DNA from: Brachypodium distachyon
Lineage: Eukaryota > Streptophyta > Magnoliopsida > Poales > Poaceae
Direction: 5' to 3'
NCBI RefSeq assembly: GCF_000005505.3
Contig: NC_016133.3
Span: 50,805,237-50,869,236 of the forward strand
Length of the DNA stretch: 64,000 bases
Shown: positions 36,836 through 49,600 of the stretch, piece by piece
Position numbering within the stretch: position 1 is the stretch's first letter
Layout of the letters: every line of letters starts with the position of its first letter
Notes under the pieces: generated by a model
The model's database searches: none
What the model was told of the DNA's origin: nothing
What the model saw: the letters and a program-made list of their open reading frames with translations, nothing else
Program-made: the position numbers and the translations under genes

Positions 36836-37451
36836 GCGGGCGTTTTTTTTGAATTATGTAATGAAAAAACTTTATGTTTAACTAAATGTCATTGAGTTTA
36901 GTTAAATTTCACGTACTTCATTTAAATTTCGCCGAATTTAGCTAAATTTTGCCTTTGGGGGAGTTGGTATTGGGGGGCGCGGCTGGATCACGGCGGGCCC
37001 CTAAAAAAATCCGTCGTGGCCCCCCAGACGGCCTAAAAAATGGGTACGCCGGACGCCAAATGGGGGACGCAGCTGGAGATGCTCTTAGCACGAGAAAATC
37101 CAATGCCTGAGAACAGAAACGCCGTAGAAGTGCCCTAAAAAAAGAGAAACAAAAAAGGCAACATGATGCATTGATGCAGGCAACCTCTGTCCTCGAAGCC
37201 CTCTGGCCAGGATCGAAGGGATCAAGGGGGTGTTTGGACAATGGCTAAAGTTCAACTTACTAAAATATGAGTATTTGTGTACATATCCCACATGACAATG
37301 TCACATAGTTTAAATGCCACCAAATAAACAATCCACGACATTTATTCACTTTCCATTTTCAAGGTAGTTAGATATGCAAGCACATCAAGGGGCGACTTCT
37401 GTATGTGCCAGCTACACAATATGTGCCAATAAACGTCTATGGCACATAATA

Positions 37452-38429
37452 GAGTAAAATGCATCACAGGTTCCTATTCTTTTGCGAAGGTGTCAAGTAG
37501 GTTCCTAATATTTCAAAACGCACGTTTAGGTACTAATTGTTTGTTAAGTGATTCATCGCAGGTCCCTCTGGTGCGCATTTACGGCTGCATGACGTGGCTG
37601 CCATCTAGGCTTTGGCCATCTTACAGAAAACCCCCTGCGTCTCAGTCCCTTCCATTTCGCGGTTCCTGCAATTCTTCTCCCAGGCTTTGTTCTTCCCCGA
37701 GAGCAGACAATAAACCTTACACTTCGAGTGCATATATACTAGCTGTTCTATGAAGTCCTTAGTCCAAATAGTCGACCATGTGTCTACTACACATCCATCA
37801 AAGTAATCAATTTGCCCATCTACATAGATCTTGTTCATGCCAAATCCACACAAAAATCCCCCATGATTGATTTCCACAAAGAAGAGCATGTCACTTATTC
37901 CTACCAATCAAGAGGACGAAATTTATGTTACGAATCTGTTCTACTCATCATCCACTACAAGAAATCGACCAAATCGAAGAACCAACGAGATTAGAGTTGG
38001 GAATCAGAGAGATTAGGGTTGTAACCGGAGGATTTCATACCGTACCGCGGTTGCGGTGCCCTGGGCAGCCGCCGCACTGTTTCCATCTCGCCGACGAGGC
38101 GCACGACCCGCCCAGCAATCCTGCCGGAGCCGCCTGTCCCTGCCGCCGCCTCGTCTATCTCCAATGAGATGGAGAGGAGAACGAGGAGAGAGGGCCGCGA
38201 AATGAGAGGGGGATAGGTGCGCGGGGGGGGGGGGGGCTCTGTAAGATGGGCAAGCCACGTCCTCGCCTGACGTATGGGCCCAAGGGCTAGGTGGCAGCCA
38301 CGTTATGGGACCTGGGATGAACGACTTAACAAACAATTAGGACCTAAATATGTGTTTTGAAAGATTAGGAACTAACTTGGCACCCTCGCGAAAGAATAGA
38401 AACCTGTGAATCTGGGATGCATTTTACTC
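37452..38429. mobile_element. Deleted Mutator-like element (MULE) with long TIRs
   Basis: The left arm beginning GAGTAAAATGCATCACAGG and the right arm, read in reverse, beginning GAGTAAAATGCATCCCAG stay complementary for about 100 bases (37452-37549 and 38324-38429) and more loosely to about 150 bases (through ACGTGGCTGCCA). Long TIRs plus an internal MuDR-type N-terminal fragment support a MULE. Its 978 bp are too short for a full transposase. No 9-bp target duplication was found. Confidence 0.75.
37605..37907 (-). pseudogene. MuDR transposase N-terminal (PB1-like) fragment
   Basis: A minus-strand open frame reading FFVEINHGGFLCGFG, then YVDGQIDYFDGC and DTWSTIW-KDFIEQLVY. This is the PB1-like N-terminal block of plant MuDR-type transposases, which normally precedes a zinc-finger and catalytic DDE region. 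None of the catalytic part is present inside the element. The upstream GC-rich part (38040-38200) may be its former 5' exon. Confidence 0.65.
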
Positions 38430-38519
38430 CAGCCTTGATGAGATGGCAGCACATCGAAAGTGCAGTGCCAACTTTATTTTGACTAGGAAGGTAACATGTT
38501 ATATCAAATGGTAGTTACG

Positions 38520-39180
38520 TCGTTAACCAAGAGAGTAAGTAGTTAGGGGATCATCAAGCCCCCACCCTGCCCAACATCGAGCGTTTAAGCATTTTCGACA
38601 CAAGTGGCCTCTCAGGAGACAATGCTCAAAGGTTACACATTCTTCAAAAATTGCTACTGCCGCCCCAAAGGACCTGCCACCTTCCTTCATCACTTGGACT
38701 ACCTTAGAATTGTATGAGTTTACAATCACCTGGTTGCAACCAAGGTGTCTAGCGAGTTGTAGCCAATGCAGCACACCGAACACATATGTCGATACAACAT
38801 CCACAATGCGGAACTGCACGTGGCTCACTGCACTAATGAAGTAGTTGAAAGGGCATTTTTCCTCCTAAGTGTTTTGGTCTGGACTAATTGTGTTCCCGAG
38901 TGTCCATAGCTGAATAGAAGCAGCTTCTCCTTTGAAAAATAGATTGTTACGAATCTTTCGGATGTTCCAGGCAGCCAAAGCAAAAACCTCAAAGGATATG
39001 GGGCAAATTTATCTCTAATCGCAAGGAGAATCTCCACACGGTGAGCATCAACGGCCGATGAATGCCCAGCTCAATCCAGCACTTTGTACTAAATGGGCAG
39101 CATATAAAAAAGATGATCCAACTTTTCTTCTACCTCAGCATCACAAAGTACACATTTCAAATCTTCCCAATGTTAAAATG
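38520..39180 (-). pseudogene. LINE 3' fragment (zf-RVT and RNase H-like remnant)
   Basis: Minus-strand text VLHWLQLARHLGCNQVIVNS, VVQVMKEGG and SFGAAVAIFEEC matches the RNase H-like (RVT_3) tail found in plant non-LTR retrotransposons. Upstream (toward 39180) a different frame reads CVLCDAEVEEKLDHLF, the zinc-binding reverse-transcriptase region. Frameshifts and stops separate the two, so it is an old, dead 5'-truncated copy. Confidence 0.65.
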
Positions 39181-39203
39181 TTTCGTGCTAAGCATATTTC
39201 AAG

Positions 39204-39724
39204 TTCTCCTCCATCCCATATTAAGTGGCCCAAATTTTTCTAAATATGGACGTATCTATATACTAAAATACATCTATATGCATGTAGGGTTTCTTTGGAT
39301 CGTAGGAATCCAAAAACATAAGAATAGAAAAAGTGTAGGATTGAAATGCCACATGCTGAAAACTACAGGAATAAAAGACATAGGAATTACTTGAAAGAAG
39401 TGTTTGGGTGATACATGGGAAAAACACAAGAATTTGGAGATTATATGGTACTTAATTGGAGCAAGAGAGGAGAGAGATAGAGAGAAGTTGCATTGAAACT
39501 TTCAAAGGAAAATTTCCAAGAGGTTAGACCTCATGCTTAGATTACTACAAAATTTGAAGGAAAACCTCCTATCCTATGGAATTCTTTTGGTGTCAATCCT
39601 ATGATCCAACGGCTATGTATAGGAATTATTCCTTAGGGCTAGAACTCTCTAATTTTCCTCCAAAATTCTTTTGATCCAAAGGAGGCCGTAATATTTAGGC
39701 ACCTATTATGGAACGGAGGTAGTA
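39204..39724. mobile_element. Stowaway-like MITE split by a Tourist MITE
   Basis: Left end TCTCCTCCATCCCATATTAA and right end TATTATGGAACGGAGGTAGTA are Stowaway-type termini. The text between is continuous except for the insert at 39287-39687; without the insert the element would be about 120 bp. Confidence 0.75.
39287..39687. mobile_element. Tourist-type (PIF/Harbinger) MITE nested in a Stowaway
   Basis: Ends GGGTTTCTTTGGATCGTAGG and, in reverse, GGCCTCCTTTGGATCAAAAG, flanked by GTA on both sides (39284-39286, 39688-39690). The 401-bp interior is related to the copy at 32673-33054 in opposite orientation. Confidence 0.8.
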
Positions 39725-40618
39725 TTAAGTCTATCATTCAATAGCAACCACGAGAAGGCTTTAATCTTCATACGAACTTTAGACATGATGCTTGATTCTT
39801 GCCATTTAGGGAAACACATAGGAAAAAGATATAGAGAATTTTCATAAAATATAAATTGGGATTGAGAACAATTGCTGGAGCACTCTTTTTATAACTTTTG
39901 AAAAACGGTTCAGATGTTAATAAAAACCATTTTAGGAGTCTCCTGAAATAGTTCCAAGATACTCTACGGGATCCGCTAACAATTAAATTCCACGCTAACC
40001 GTTCCTTATAACCTCAACCACCACTGTCCGACGCACGCGACGTGACAACCTCGAGCTCCCGTTCGAAAAAAAGAGAGAACAAATCAAACAAAAATCTCTA
40101 ATAATTGCGTGGCGATAACAGCAACATATCGGCGTCCGCAGACTCCGCAGCACCCTCTCCCCACCACCAGTCCACCACCGGCAGGCCACGCGACCTACCA
40201 AATAAATCCTTCTCCTCTCCCAGATCCGTCCCCAATCCGATCAGACGCCTAGGGTTTCAACTTCCAAGTTTCTCCCCCAACCTCCCATCCTCTCCTCACG
40301 CGGCTGCCATTGACGCGTTAGCACACGAGCTCCTCCAGATCTGACCAATCCACCCCCAAATCCTCACTGACGCACCGTCAGAAACGGTGAAGAATTCGGA
40401 CGCAAATCTGAAGCATCTTCGTCACTTAAGACCACACACGCATATATTTCTCCCCCTACCTGTTTCTATTTTATTTTCGTTTCGGACGCTTCATACGAAC
40501 AAGATCTGCAAGCGGTTTGCAGATCCTATCTGTGTGAGAACTGAGAACCAGGCCTTTGCTTTTGGACGCACCGAACGAACTTTCGAGATCTGTTTGTTGT
40601 TTTGCTTGTTTCGAGAGA
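39725..40618 (+). other. 5' flank and 5' UTR of the CPL1-like gene
   Basis: AT-rich to 40000, then a CT-rich stretch (40140-40450) with clusters of CTCCTC and CCCCA typical of a grass 5' UTR. No upstream exon with coding pattern was recognised. The in-frame sequence immediately before the ATG carries no convincing protein. Confidence 0.5.
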
Positions 40619-43600
40619 ATGATCAAGTCGATGGTTTATTACGGGAACACCTCCATCGGGGAGGTGGAGTTGTGGCCCAAGGGCGAGACGAACTTGGGTG
40701 CGGCGTCTTGGGCGCGAGAGATTCGCGTGGACCGTCTTTCCCCGCCCAGCGAGCGGTGCGTGCCGCTCGTGGTGTTGCACACCGTAGCGGTTGGGGCTCG
40801 CTGCCTCGTCATGGAGTCCAGGCCGCTCAAGGCCGCCGACGAGCCACCACCGCCTCTTGTCGCCATGCACGCTGCTTGCCTCAGGGATAACAAGGTATAT
40901 AAGTTTCCCTGACATAAAAAAAAGTGATCCGGATTTCAAAGCGTAAAAAGGATCAACGTGAACAGATGGAGGAATCTCTAATTATACATGGAAGGAATCT
41001 CTCTAATTTTACATTGGAAGTATAAGGAATCTGTAATTTTACATGAACACTGGTTGGAGGAATCTTTCTAATCTTACATGGACGAGTTTACCAGAACATA
41101 ATCTTAACATAGTACTGTATGAATAAGTATGTTAATCTTACATGGACAAGTACCCTGGACCGGGATTTTTTGATAGGATGTGGACTTATGACAAAGAATG
41201 CCTTGATATTTGTTCATTGCTGATACCGACTCAAAGGAATCATTGTATACGATGTTCTGTGAACTTGGCTTGCTTTGAATTCAACTGTATCATCACAGAA
41301 ATTGAATTTCAATTTGGCAAATTGCATTACTGAGTTCAGGGTCTTATGGCATGTGGAAAAGTGTTATTTTCTCTGATACTCATGGACTTAAAATGGATGG
41401 ATGTCTTTTTTTGTCTGATACCCATGGACTTTAAATGGTTGGACATCACATCAGTTGCTAATTGCTACCATCTGTTGATCACACTAATTGAATTCGAACT
41501 TTGACTTTAAGTAGAAGTACAAGGATGTATAAACATACATATACAGTTGGTCTAACAAGTTGATTTACCATTGCTTTTGGTGCTGCTTGATTCTCACTGC
41601 AATAAACTTGGAAGAGAAGCTGCTAACTACTGATGTTTTTCATGCACCAAGATTTTTTTTTTTGATGTTTCAGTTTTGCAATGCATTTTATTCTGATTCA
41701 GTAAGCCATTTCTGTTGGTTTTTAAGTTACAGCTGTTGTTGTATTTCCATTCTTAGTTGGTGACTTAGAACCAAAGTTCTACCTTCTTTTAATTTCTTGC
41801 GCTCATGTTGCCTACGAACTTGATACCCTTTCTTCTTCATTTTCATTTTAGCAAAAAAACATTTAACACATATACTTCTATATTTAAATTATGTCTTTTC
41901 TTTGTTTGTTTGTGCTTGTAGACTGCAGTTGTTTCGCTAGGAGAGGAAGAATTGCATTTAGTGGCAATGACATCACGGAGAAACTTGATGAATCAAGCTT
42001 GTTTCTGGGGATATAAAGTGCCATTTGGTTTGTACAATTCTTGCTTGACCATGTTAAATCTTCGGTGCCTCGGTATTGTGTTTGACCTTGATGAGACATT
42101 GATTGTCGCCAATACCACACGGTCATTTGAGGACAGAATTGATTCACTTCAAAGAAAGCTGAATAATGAGACCGATCCACAGCGCATAAATGGTATGTTA
42201 GCAGAGATCAAGAGGTACCAAGATGATAAGTCTATCCTAAAGCAGTATATAGAAGGTGATCAGGTCTATGATGATGGAAAAATGTATAAAGTGCAACCTG
42301 AGATTGTTCCACCATTGTCTGATAACCGCCAATCATTGACACGTCCAGTTATAAGATTACAAGAGAAAAATATTATCTTGACAAGGATAAATCCTTCGGT
42401 ATGTGATTTTACTTGAATTTGCTTGCCATATTTCAGTAAAATCACATCTTAATCTGCACTTAGATGCATGTAATTCCAGTTATGTTATGCCTAGTTTTTT
42501 TAACACATTAGGCCTGTTAAGAGTTTTATATTTGACATTTGTACTGCCTGGAATGCCATAGACCTGTTTCCGCGTGCTCTTGTTCTCTCTTTTGCTAACA
42601 TGACATCAAAGTTTCTAGAGTTTGAGTACATTAAATGCTGGCAAAGCAATTAGTTTTTATCCTCAGTATGATGTACCTGCCTGATTATTGTCGTGAAAGA
42701 ATCTCCAAAGCTGCTAGGCTAATGAATTTCTTTTTTTTTGGGGTAGATAAGAGATACCAGCGTTCTTGTTCGGTTAAGGCCAGCATGGGAGGATCTCCGA
42801 AGTTACTTGATTGCAAGAGGTCGCAAGCGTTTTGAGGTATATGTGTGTACAATGGCTGAGAGGGACTACGCTTTAGAAATGTGGAGATTGCTTGATCCGG
42901 ACTCTAGATTGATAAACTCTGTTCAACTTAGTGACAGAATGGTGTGTGTAAAATCTGGTAAGTGAATTGTCTTGTTTCTGGACCAAGTACCTGAATAAGT
43001 TAGTACAGTATGATCTTTGAAATGCTATTGTAATCACAGGATGTGAAATGCAGCTTCAAAGGTTTCATTCTTGTTTATGCATGACTTATTATGGTTCGTT
43101 CTCGTTCCATCCTTTGAAGTTAAACCTTGTTTGTTGTCTCTAGGCTTAAGAAAGTCCTTGCTAAATGTTTTCCATGATGGATCTTGCCATCCTGGAATGG
43201 CACTCATAATTGATGACCGTCTGAAAGTTTGGGACGAGAAAGATCAATCTAGAGTTCATGTGGTTCCTGCTTTCACTCCATATTATGCACCTCAAGCAGA
43301 GGTAAAAATCATAGTAGATCTGCACCGATACAAAATCACCTTATTTTATGGTTACTAATGAATTTTTTTTTTCAACTTGTAGGCAAACTTTTCTATCCCA
43401 GTTCTGTGTGTTGCTAGAAATGTTGCATGCAATGTTAGGGGAGGTTTCTTCAAGTAAGATTGCTGTACTAATTGATATGATTTCAGTACCACTGTCATTG
43501 CATTCTCCACTATCAAACTAAGGCTACTCTAGGCTGCCATTTTCGGTTTTTTTACTTACACAGCAGCATAGGTTGTCTGGCTTCTTAACATCAAACTAAA

Positions 43601-46600
43601 TGGTTCAATTGGCAGAGACTTTGATGAAGCCCTCTTACCAAGGATTAGTAATGTTGTTTATGAGGACGTAATACATGATATCCCATCAGCCCCAGATGTG
43701 GGCAATTATTTGATTTCAGAGGTGAGTCTGGTAAACCCTGATACGTGCATGTTTTTTTCACAACAATTAACAGTTCTACCCATCTTCATTAGGATGATAA
43801 TGTTGGAGTAGTGAATGGGAATAGAGATTTGCTGGTGTTTGATGGTACGGCTGATGCTGAAGGTGAGAGGAGAATGAAGGTTGCAGTCTTCCCGCCTCTG
43901 TCTGAAATTTTGTTTGTGAATTTGTAAAATCACAAATTAATTCATTCATGAATAATTTTGGTCAGCTGCTATATTTGTCTAGTAAAAACGGTAGTGCAGT
44001 TGTTAAAAGTGTTCATGGGGAAAATCTAACTTGGCCCCTAAACTATTGGGATCATGGGGTGCTAGCTTGGATGATGATGTGTTCAACGTGGTGATCACTT
44101 TGGAAATTAAATGCACAATAATTTGGTTGCTTCCCTGCCTCTCACAACTGACCATCTCCCCCTCCTTCCCTCTCTCTCTCTCTATTGCATGCAAGGAGGC
44201 GACACCGTCTGCTGAATACTACTAGTAGTACTAGCTAGCTATGATCACCAACACCTACTTTTGCACTGCTTGCTTTAGCTAAGCAGGATCAAACAAACAG
44301 GAAAATTACATAAATTCATTTGGATAAGTGGTTCCCTTCTGTTAGCTTATATTTAAGGACACCTGGAAGCGTTATTTATGGCGGTAATGCCAATTTAGCC
44401 TGTTGTTGTTAGTGCTGCAATTTGCCAATTGATGGGTTCCATCAAGTCCACCTTGTATGAGCTCCCATAGGTGTTGTGCCTGCTGCCTAAAATTAATTTC
44501 AGCTGGAAGTACTTTGATCATGAACTGCTGGACAGTTAATAGAACCATTTTGCATCCAAATGTGAACTAAAAACTATCTGCAAATATCTTCACATGCTAC
44601 TTTGCAGGAAAAATCTGTTTCTTCTGTTTTTTACTTATATCCAGCTTGACTATTTTCAGGAAGCATCTGGCGCTGGCAGTGCTTTAAATCCAATAGCAGC
44701 TAGCTTTGTGATGCCAGTAGCCCCTGGTCAAAATTTTGTTCCATCTTCAGTAGCACCATTTGCAACACCCCCTGGCATGATGCCTTTGATTAACAGTCTG
44801 GTTCCACAACCTCCATTCAGCCAACCAGTTGCTCAAGCAGGTCTCTTAGATCCACTGCAAGGTTCTCCAGCTAGAGAAGAGGGTGAAGTTCCTGAGTCTG
44901 AGTTAGATCCTGACACAAGGAGAAGGCTTCTCATATTGCAACATGGTCAAGACACAAGAGATCCTACACCTCCTCTTCCAGCAGTACCTCCTGTGCAAGT
45001 TCCAGTTCCTCCGGTGCAACCTAATGAAAACTGGTACCCTGTGGAGGATGGGATGAACCCAAATAATCTGAACAGGGGTACAACAGGATTTCCTGTAGAA
45101 TCTGTAAAGCAACCGCCTCAACCATCTTACTTCCATGGTGGGGATAATAATCCCGTATCTTCTGATAGGTTTAACTATCAGAACCAGAGGTTTCCCCCTC
45201 AGGTAGGTGTTTCAGATGGAATTATTTTTATCTCTGTTTGGTAGTAAGACATTTACACCACTTGGTGAATTTGTTTGATTCAGCTAACACATGCTGAGGA
45301 TGATCACATGCTTCAGAATCCTGCACCTCCAAGATTCAGATCGTTTCCTGGTACATATGTGCTCCCTTTCTGAATTTTTATGTTTGTGTTGAGGGCGATG
45401 CAGAGAATTGGGCTCTTATCATGTCTTAGCACTTGAGGTTATTATTTTTTGTGCGTGTGCATGGAATTTTCACGTTGTACTTCTCATACCCCTATATGTA
45501 ATCAGTAGACCTTTGAAGCATTATGGATGTAGTAATTACTGATTAGACCTGCTAAAGACTAACTGGCTAGGGCGCATGAGGAAAGCCCAGGTTTGATAGC
45601 CATTCCTCTGCCGGTGTGGTCCGAGAGAACCAAGTCAAAGCCTAGAAAAACATTTCTCCATTTTTGTTATTTTATGAATAATATATTTGAATTATGTTCA
45701 GAATAAAACATTATTTTTCAAATTATTTTTTTGGGCTCTATCAGACTTAGCACTGTAAACTTTGGCCTTAGAATATGTGCTTGGCTGGGCCGGGCACTAA
45801 CAGATCAACTAGTAACACGAACTTAATGGCAGGCAAGGCCTTGCATTTATCATTAAATCTTTTGCATATGATTTACTCAATTTTATTTTACAACAGAAAT
45901 GAATAAATAGAATTTAAAGCTTGCTGCATTAACTTTTTGTTTAACACATGTTTTGGCTTGTTGTGTATTTATGTTATCTACTCTCTCCGTTCCTAAATTC
46001 TTGTCGTCGTTTAGGAACGGAGGGAGTATTTGACAATGAGTTTGTCTTGGCAATAAGGTTGATTATTCTTTAGGATGGATTGTTCTGAACTGTGTTTATG
46101 CTGTCGAGGAGAGGATCTAACAATTTGGCATATTCCATCAGGTCAGAGAAACAACCAGATTGAATCAGGACAAAACTTTGCGCGAAATGTAGGTACCTCT
46201 GTTGGAATACTAGAGGAGATTGCACCAAAGTCTGGATCGAAGGTAATTTTGAGTTATCAGTATTAATGCTCCTGATACCTTTTCTTGGCCATTCAGATTG
46301 GTGTTTCTTTTTTGTATATAGGTGGAATACAGGTCAACATTATGTGATACCACGGAACTACAGTTCTCTATTGAGGTGGGTTTGGATCTTCGGTTCATGG
46401 TTGGTATATTAAGGTTCTATTATTCATATTTGAATGAATTAGTCAAGTTTGTCACTTGAATTTAATCATTTTTAAGAGGATGAATTTTAGAAGTCTGGTC
46501 ATAGCGTTGCGTAGATTCGTATAAAACATAGTTCTTTTGAGTGAGAGTAACCACTTCACCAATTGCCAAAATTTACTGTGGTATGCAATTCTCTTGACTT

Positions 46601-49600
46601 ACCGAAGGAAAAATTCTGCTAAAGGAATCTTGTATTTTATTGTCTTTGTAGTGTTCTTGTCCATTCAGATTGGTGTTTCTTTTTTGTATCTTAAGCTTGC
46701 CTTATTTACCTTTTTTTTAATCTTTCGTGCCTCTTTCAGGTTTGGATAGTTGGAGAAAGAGTAGGCGAAGGCATTGGTGGTACAAGGAGAGAAGCACAGT
46801 GGCAAGCTGCAGAGATGTCTTTAAGAAATTTGGCTAGTAAGTTTATGTTGTGTTTCATATTGACACTAGTTTTTCCATTTTCTTGTCATGAATATAACAG
46901 TGTGTGATGTCATTGATGTTATGGCAACCGAGGGATTCATTTTAAATTTGGATTCTTTACATGTTACTCAGGGCATGCATATATATTCTACTGTTTGGAG
47001 TTGATTTTTCTCTTAGCTCCATCATATATCTTGTAACCTGTCACTGTGGGCATGTAACAAGTTACTTCCTCCGATCCATAATAAGTGTCTTGGATTTAGT
47101 TACTTCCTCAGATCGGAGGAAGTAAGTTGTACTAAATCCAAGACACTACTTTAGTACAAAATTGTACTAAATCCAAGACACTACTTTAGTACAAAATTGT
47201 ACTAAATCCAAGACACTTATTATGGATCAGAGGGAGTACATCACTTACCTGATGGCGCTGGATAGTTTGTTTTCACCTTTGCACATGAATACTTTGCGAT
47301 TTAATTTCTTTGGCGAACCTCTTGGTAGCGATTTCTTTCATTTATTCTATCGAAAGTGGCAGGATATCTCTAGTCCCGTTGTGCTTTGCACAACTTATGG
47401 GACAGTTTGACGTCATCGAAATGTTATACTGATTTGTTGTGTCAATTTTACTTGCAGATAAATACCTCTTGTCTGATCCAAATAAGATTACTGATGTGAA
47501 TGAAAATGGTTTTGGTAGCAATCAAAACTTTTTTGGATACTCTGAAAGTAATAGGAACGATAGATTGCCAGTTGCGAGTACTTCAGAGGAATCCCGATTT
47601 ATGAAAACAGGGGAGAATAATTCTAGGAAAACGGGAGGTTCTGTTGCTGCTCTTAAGGAACTTGTAAGTACACGCTTTGATTATTAGTCGTTTGACTCTC
47701 TGATCATAAAATCAGTAGTGTCTAAGATAAGTGGAAACGTATTGCAGTGCACGGTTGAGGGATACAACTTAGTTTTTCAAGCGCGGCCAAGTCCTCCAGA
47801 TGGTTCAGTAAGCAAGGAAACTTATGCTCAGGTCTGTTAGCAGCTTCATTTCTTTGAGGGGTTTATCCTGATATATGTAGTTTTGACAATGCATACATTA
47901 TTGTATAAAGTAAACACTTTTGTGATGTTATTTCCTGTGGAGAATGTGTGGTGTCCACTCCTTCATGAGTGTCGGATACACTTTGATAATGTGTGGCTGT
48001 ATTGGTGTGGGTCTTGCCATGTAATTTTTTGTTGTGTACTGTTAAGGATGTCAGGCATTGTTTCATCTCTTGTTGCTTATTAGTTGTTGTACCGATTTAC
48101 ATGACTAACTGAAATCACTATTTAGTATGATTGGTTACGGTAGTACTTGTACATGCAGTAAATGGGGGGTGTCATTTTCATGTTGACATGAATCTGCAGC
48201 ACGGCCTTTTTGATTCATTTAGCTGTAGAATTCAGTGTTTGAACAAACATAATGATCTTCTGGAGCATACATCAATTTCTTGACTTTTGTATTTTCAGGT
48301 AGAAGTTGGTGGGCAAACGCTTGGCAAAGGAGTTGGAATGACATGGGAAGAAGCTAAGCTTCAGGTTATACACCTCATGTTGAAGCATTTTTCCCTCTCT
48401 TTTTGATTCGGGTTATAAGTTAAGTTTTGATATTTATAGCTGTACATATGTTCCACGTTTATATTCTTGTTCCAAACAAACTGTACCATAGTCTTAGAAG
48501 TGGGGTTGACTGTTTTCAACACTTATTTTTTATGGTAAGCTTTAAGGCCGTGGGTTTCTACGATATATATGAGTGAGTATGAGCAGAAACATCAACTTTT
48601 GTTTGCATTTGAAGTGTGCATATGAGTGTGTCTTCAGCTTGGGTTTGGTTAGTTCACATGTTGTATACATGGATCAAGTTTTCACATGTTTGCCATTTTA
48701 TAGGCTGCTGATGAGGCTCTTGTAACATTGAGATCCATGCTTGGTCAACTTGCTCAGAAACGGTCTGGTTCTCCCAGGTTTGTCCTTTTGCTTACTGTTT
48801 GGTTTTAGAATAAGCCCTTTTGCTTTTGATGTACTCCCTCCGATCCTAAATTGTTGTCGAAATATTACATGTATCTAGACGCTTTTTAAGAATAGATACA
48901 TCTATATTTGGACAAATTTGAGTCAAGAATTTAGGATCAGAGGGAGTACATAGCTTATTGAACTTTATCTGATGTTAGATGACTTGCTGGACTTTTTTGC
49001 TTTTCCAATTTGGAAAATTCAGCTTTGCTAACTAGAAATTGCATCTATGGTCCACATTTCGTTAAATTTCGTTGCTTACAAAGTACTATGCAAGTGAAGT
49101 AACTAGAAATTGTTACCAGTTATATATTCCATTCTCTGAGCTCTGTGCCAGTGCATAACTGAGCTCAATCAAATTCCTTCCAAAGACACTTTTGGGAAGG
49201 AATAGAAGATTTAAGTCTTCATGAGCTTTGAGCGTGATTATAGTCTTATGGTAGTTGTGTGCTGACTGCTGAGGCCTAGAAAATGTAGAGGAAAGATTTG
49301 TTGCACCTTAGCTTACTCATGTAAGTAACGATCATGACATGCTCCGATCACTGTTCTGATATGGTGATTGTTGATAGAAGTAGTTTTCGCAGATTTTCTG
49401 TTAAGTGTTGGTTACATTTTCTTTCGTTGCTTAGTCTCACCTATATGCATTATGTGCTTCTTGTTTTTGTTATCTTTAAATATGCGCTATTTCTCCACAG
49501 GTCATTGGCACCCAATTTTAGTAAGCGCTTCAAGTCAGATTTCCCGCGAGCAGTGCAAAGGGCTCCATATGGTAGATATTCCAGGATCGAAGGCCATGTT

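Larger units (their letters stand above)
35572..37084 (+). mobile_element. TTA-flanked TIR transposon (PIF/Harbinger-like) carrying a gene
   Basis: Left terminus GAGCAACTCCAGCCGCG and right terminus, read in reverse, GAGCATCTCCAGCTGCG form an inverted repeat. TTA flanks both sides (35569-35571, 37085-37087). The subterminal parts are GC-rich. The 1513-bp element contains no transposase but holds a complete gene-like unit with TATA box, 5' UTR and a broken coding frame (36022-36835). The 3-bp TTA target duplication points to the PIF/Harbinger superfamily; the class is inferred. Confidence 0.7.

Noticed and set aside
37953..37964. CACTACAAGAAA, the motif of CACTA transposon ends
   Set aside because: Single occurrence with no inverted partner nearby and located inside the MULE.
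38825..39037. Separate 70-codon minus-strand gene
   Set aside because: It continues the degenerate LINE fragment in another frame.
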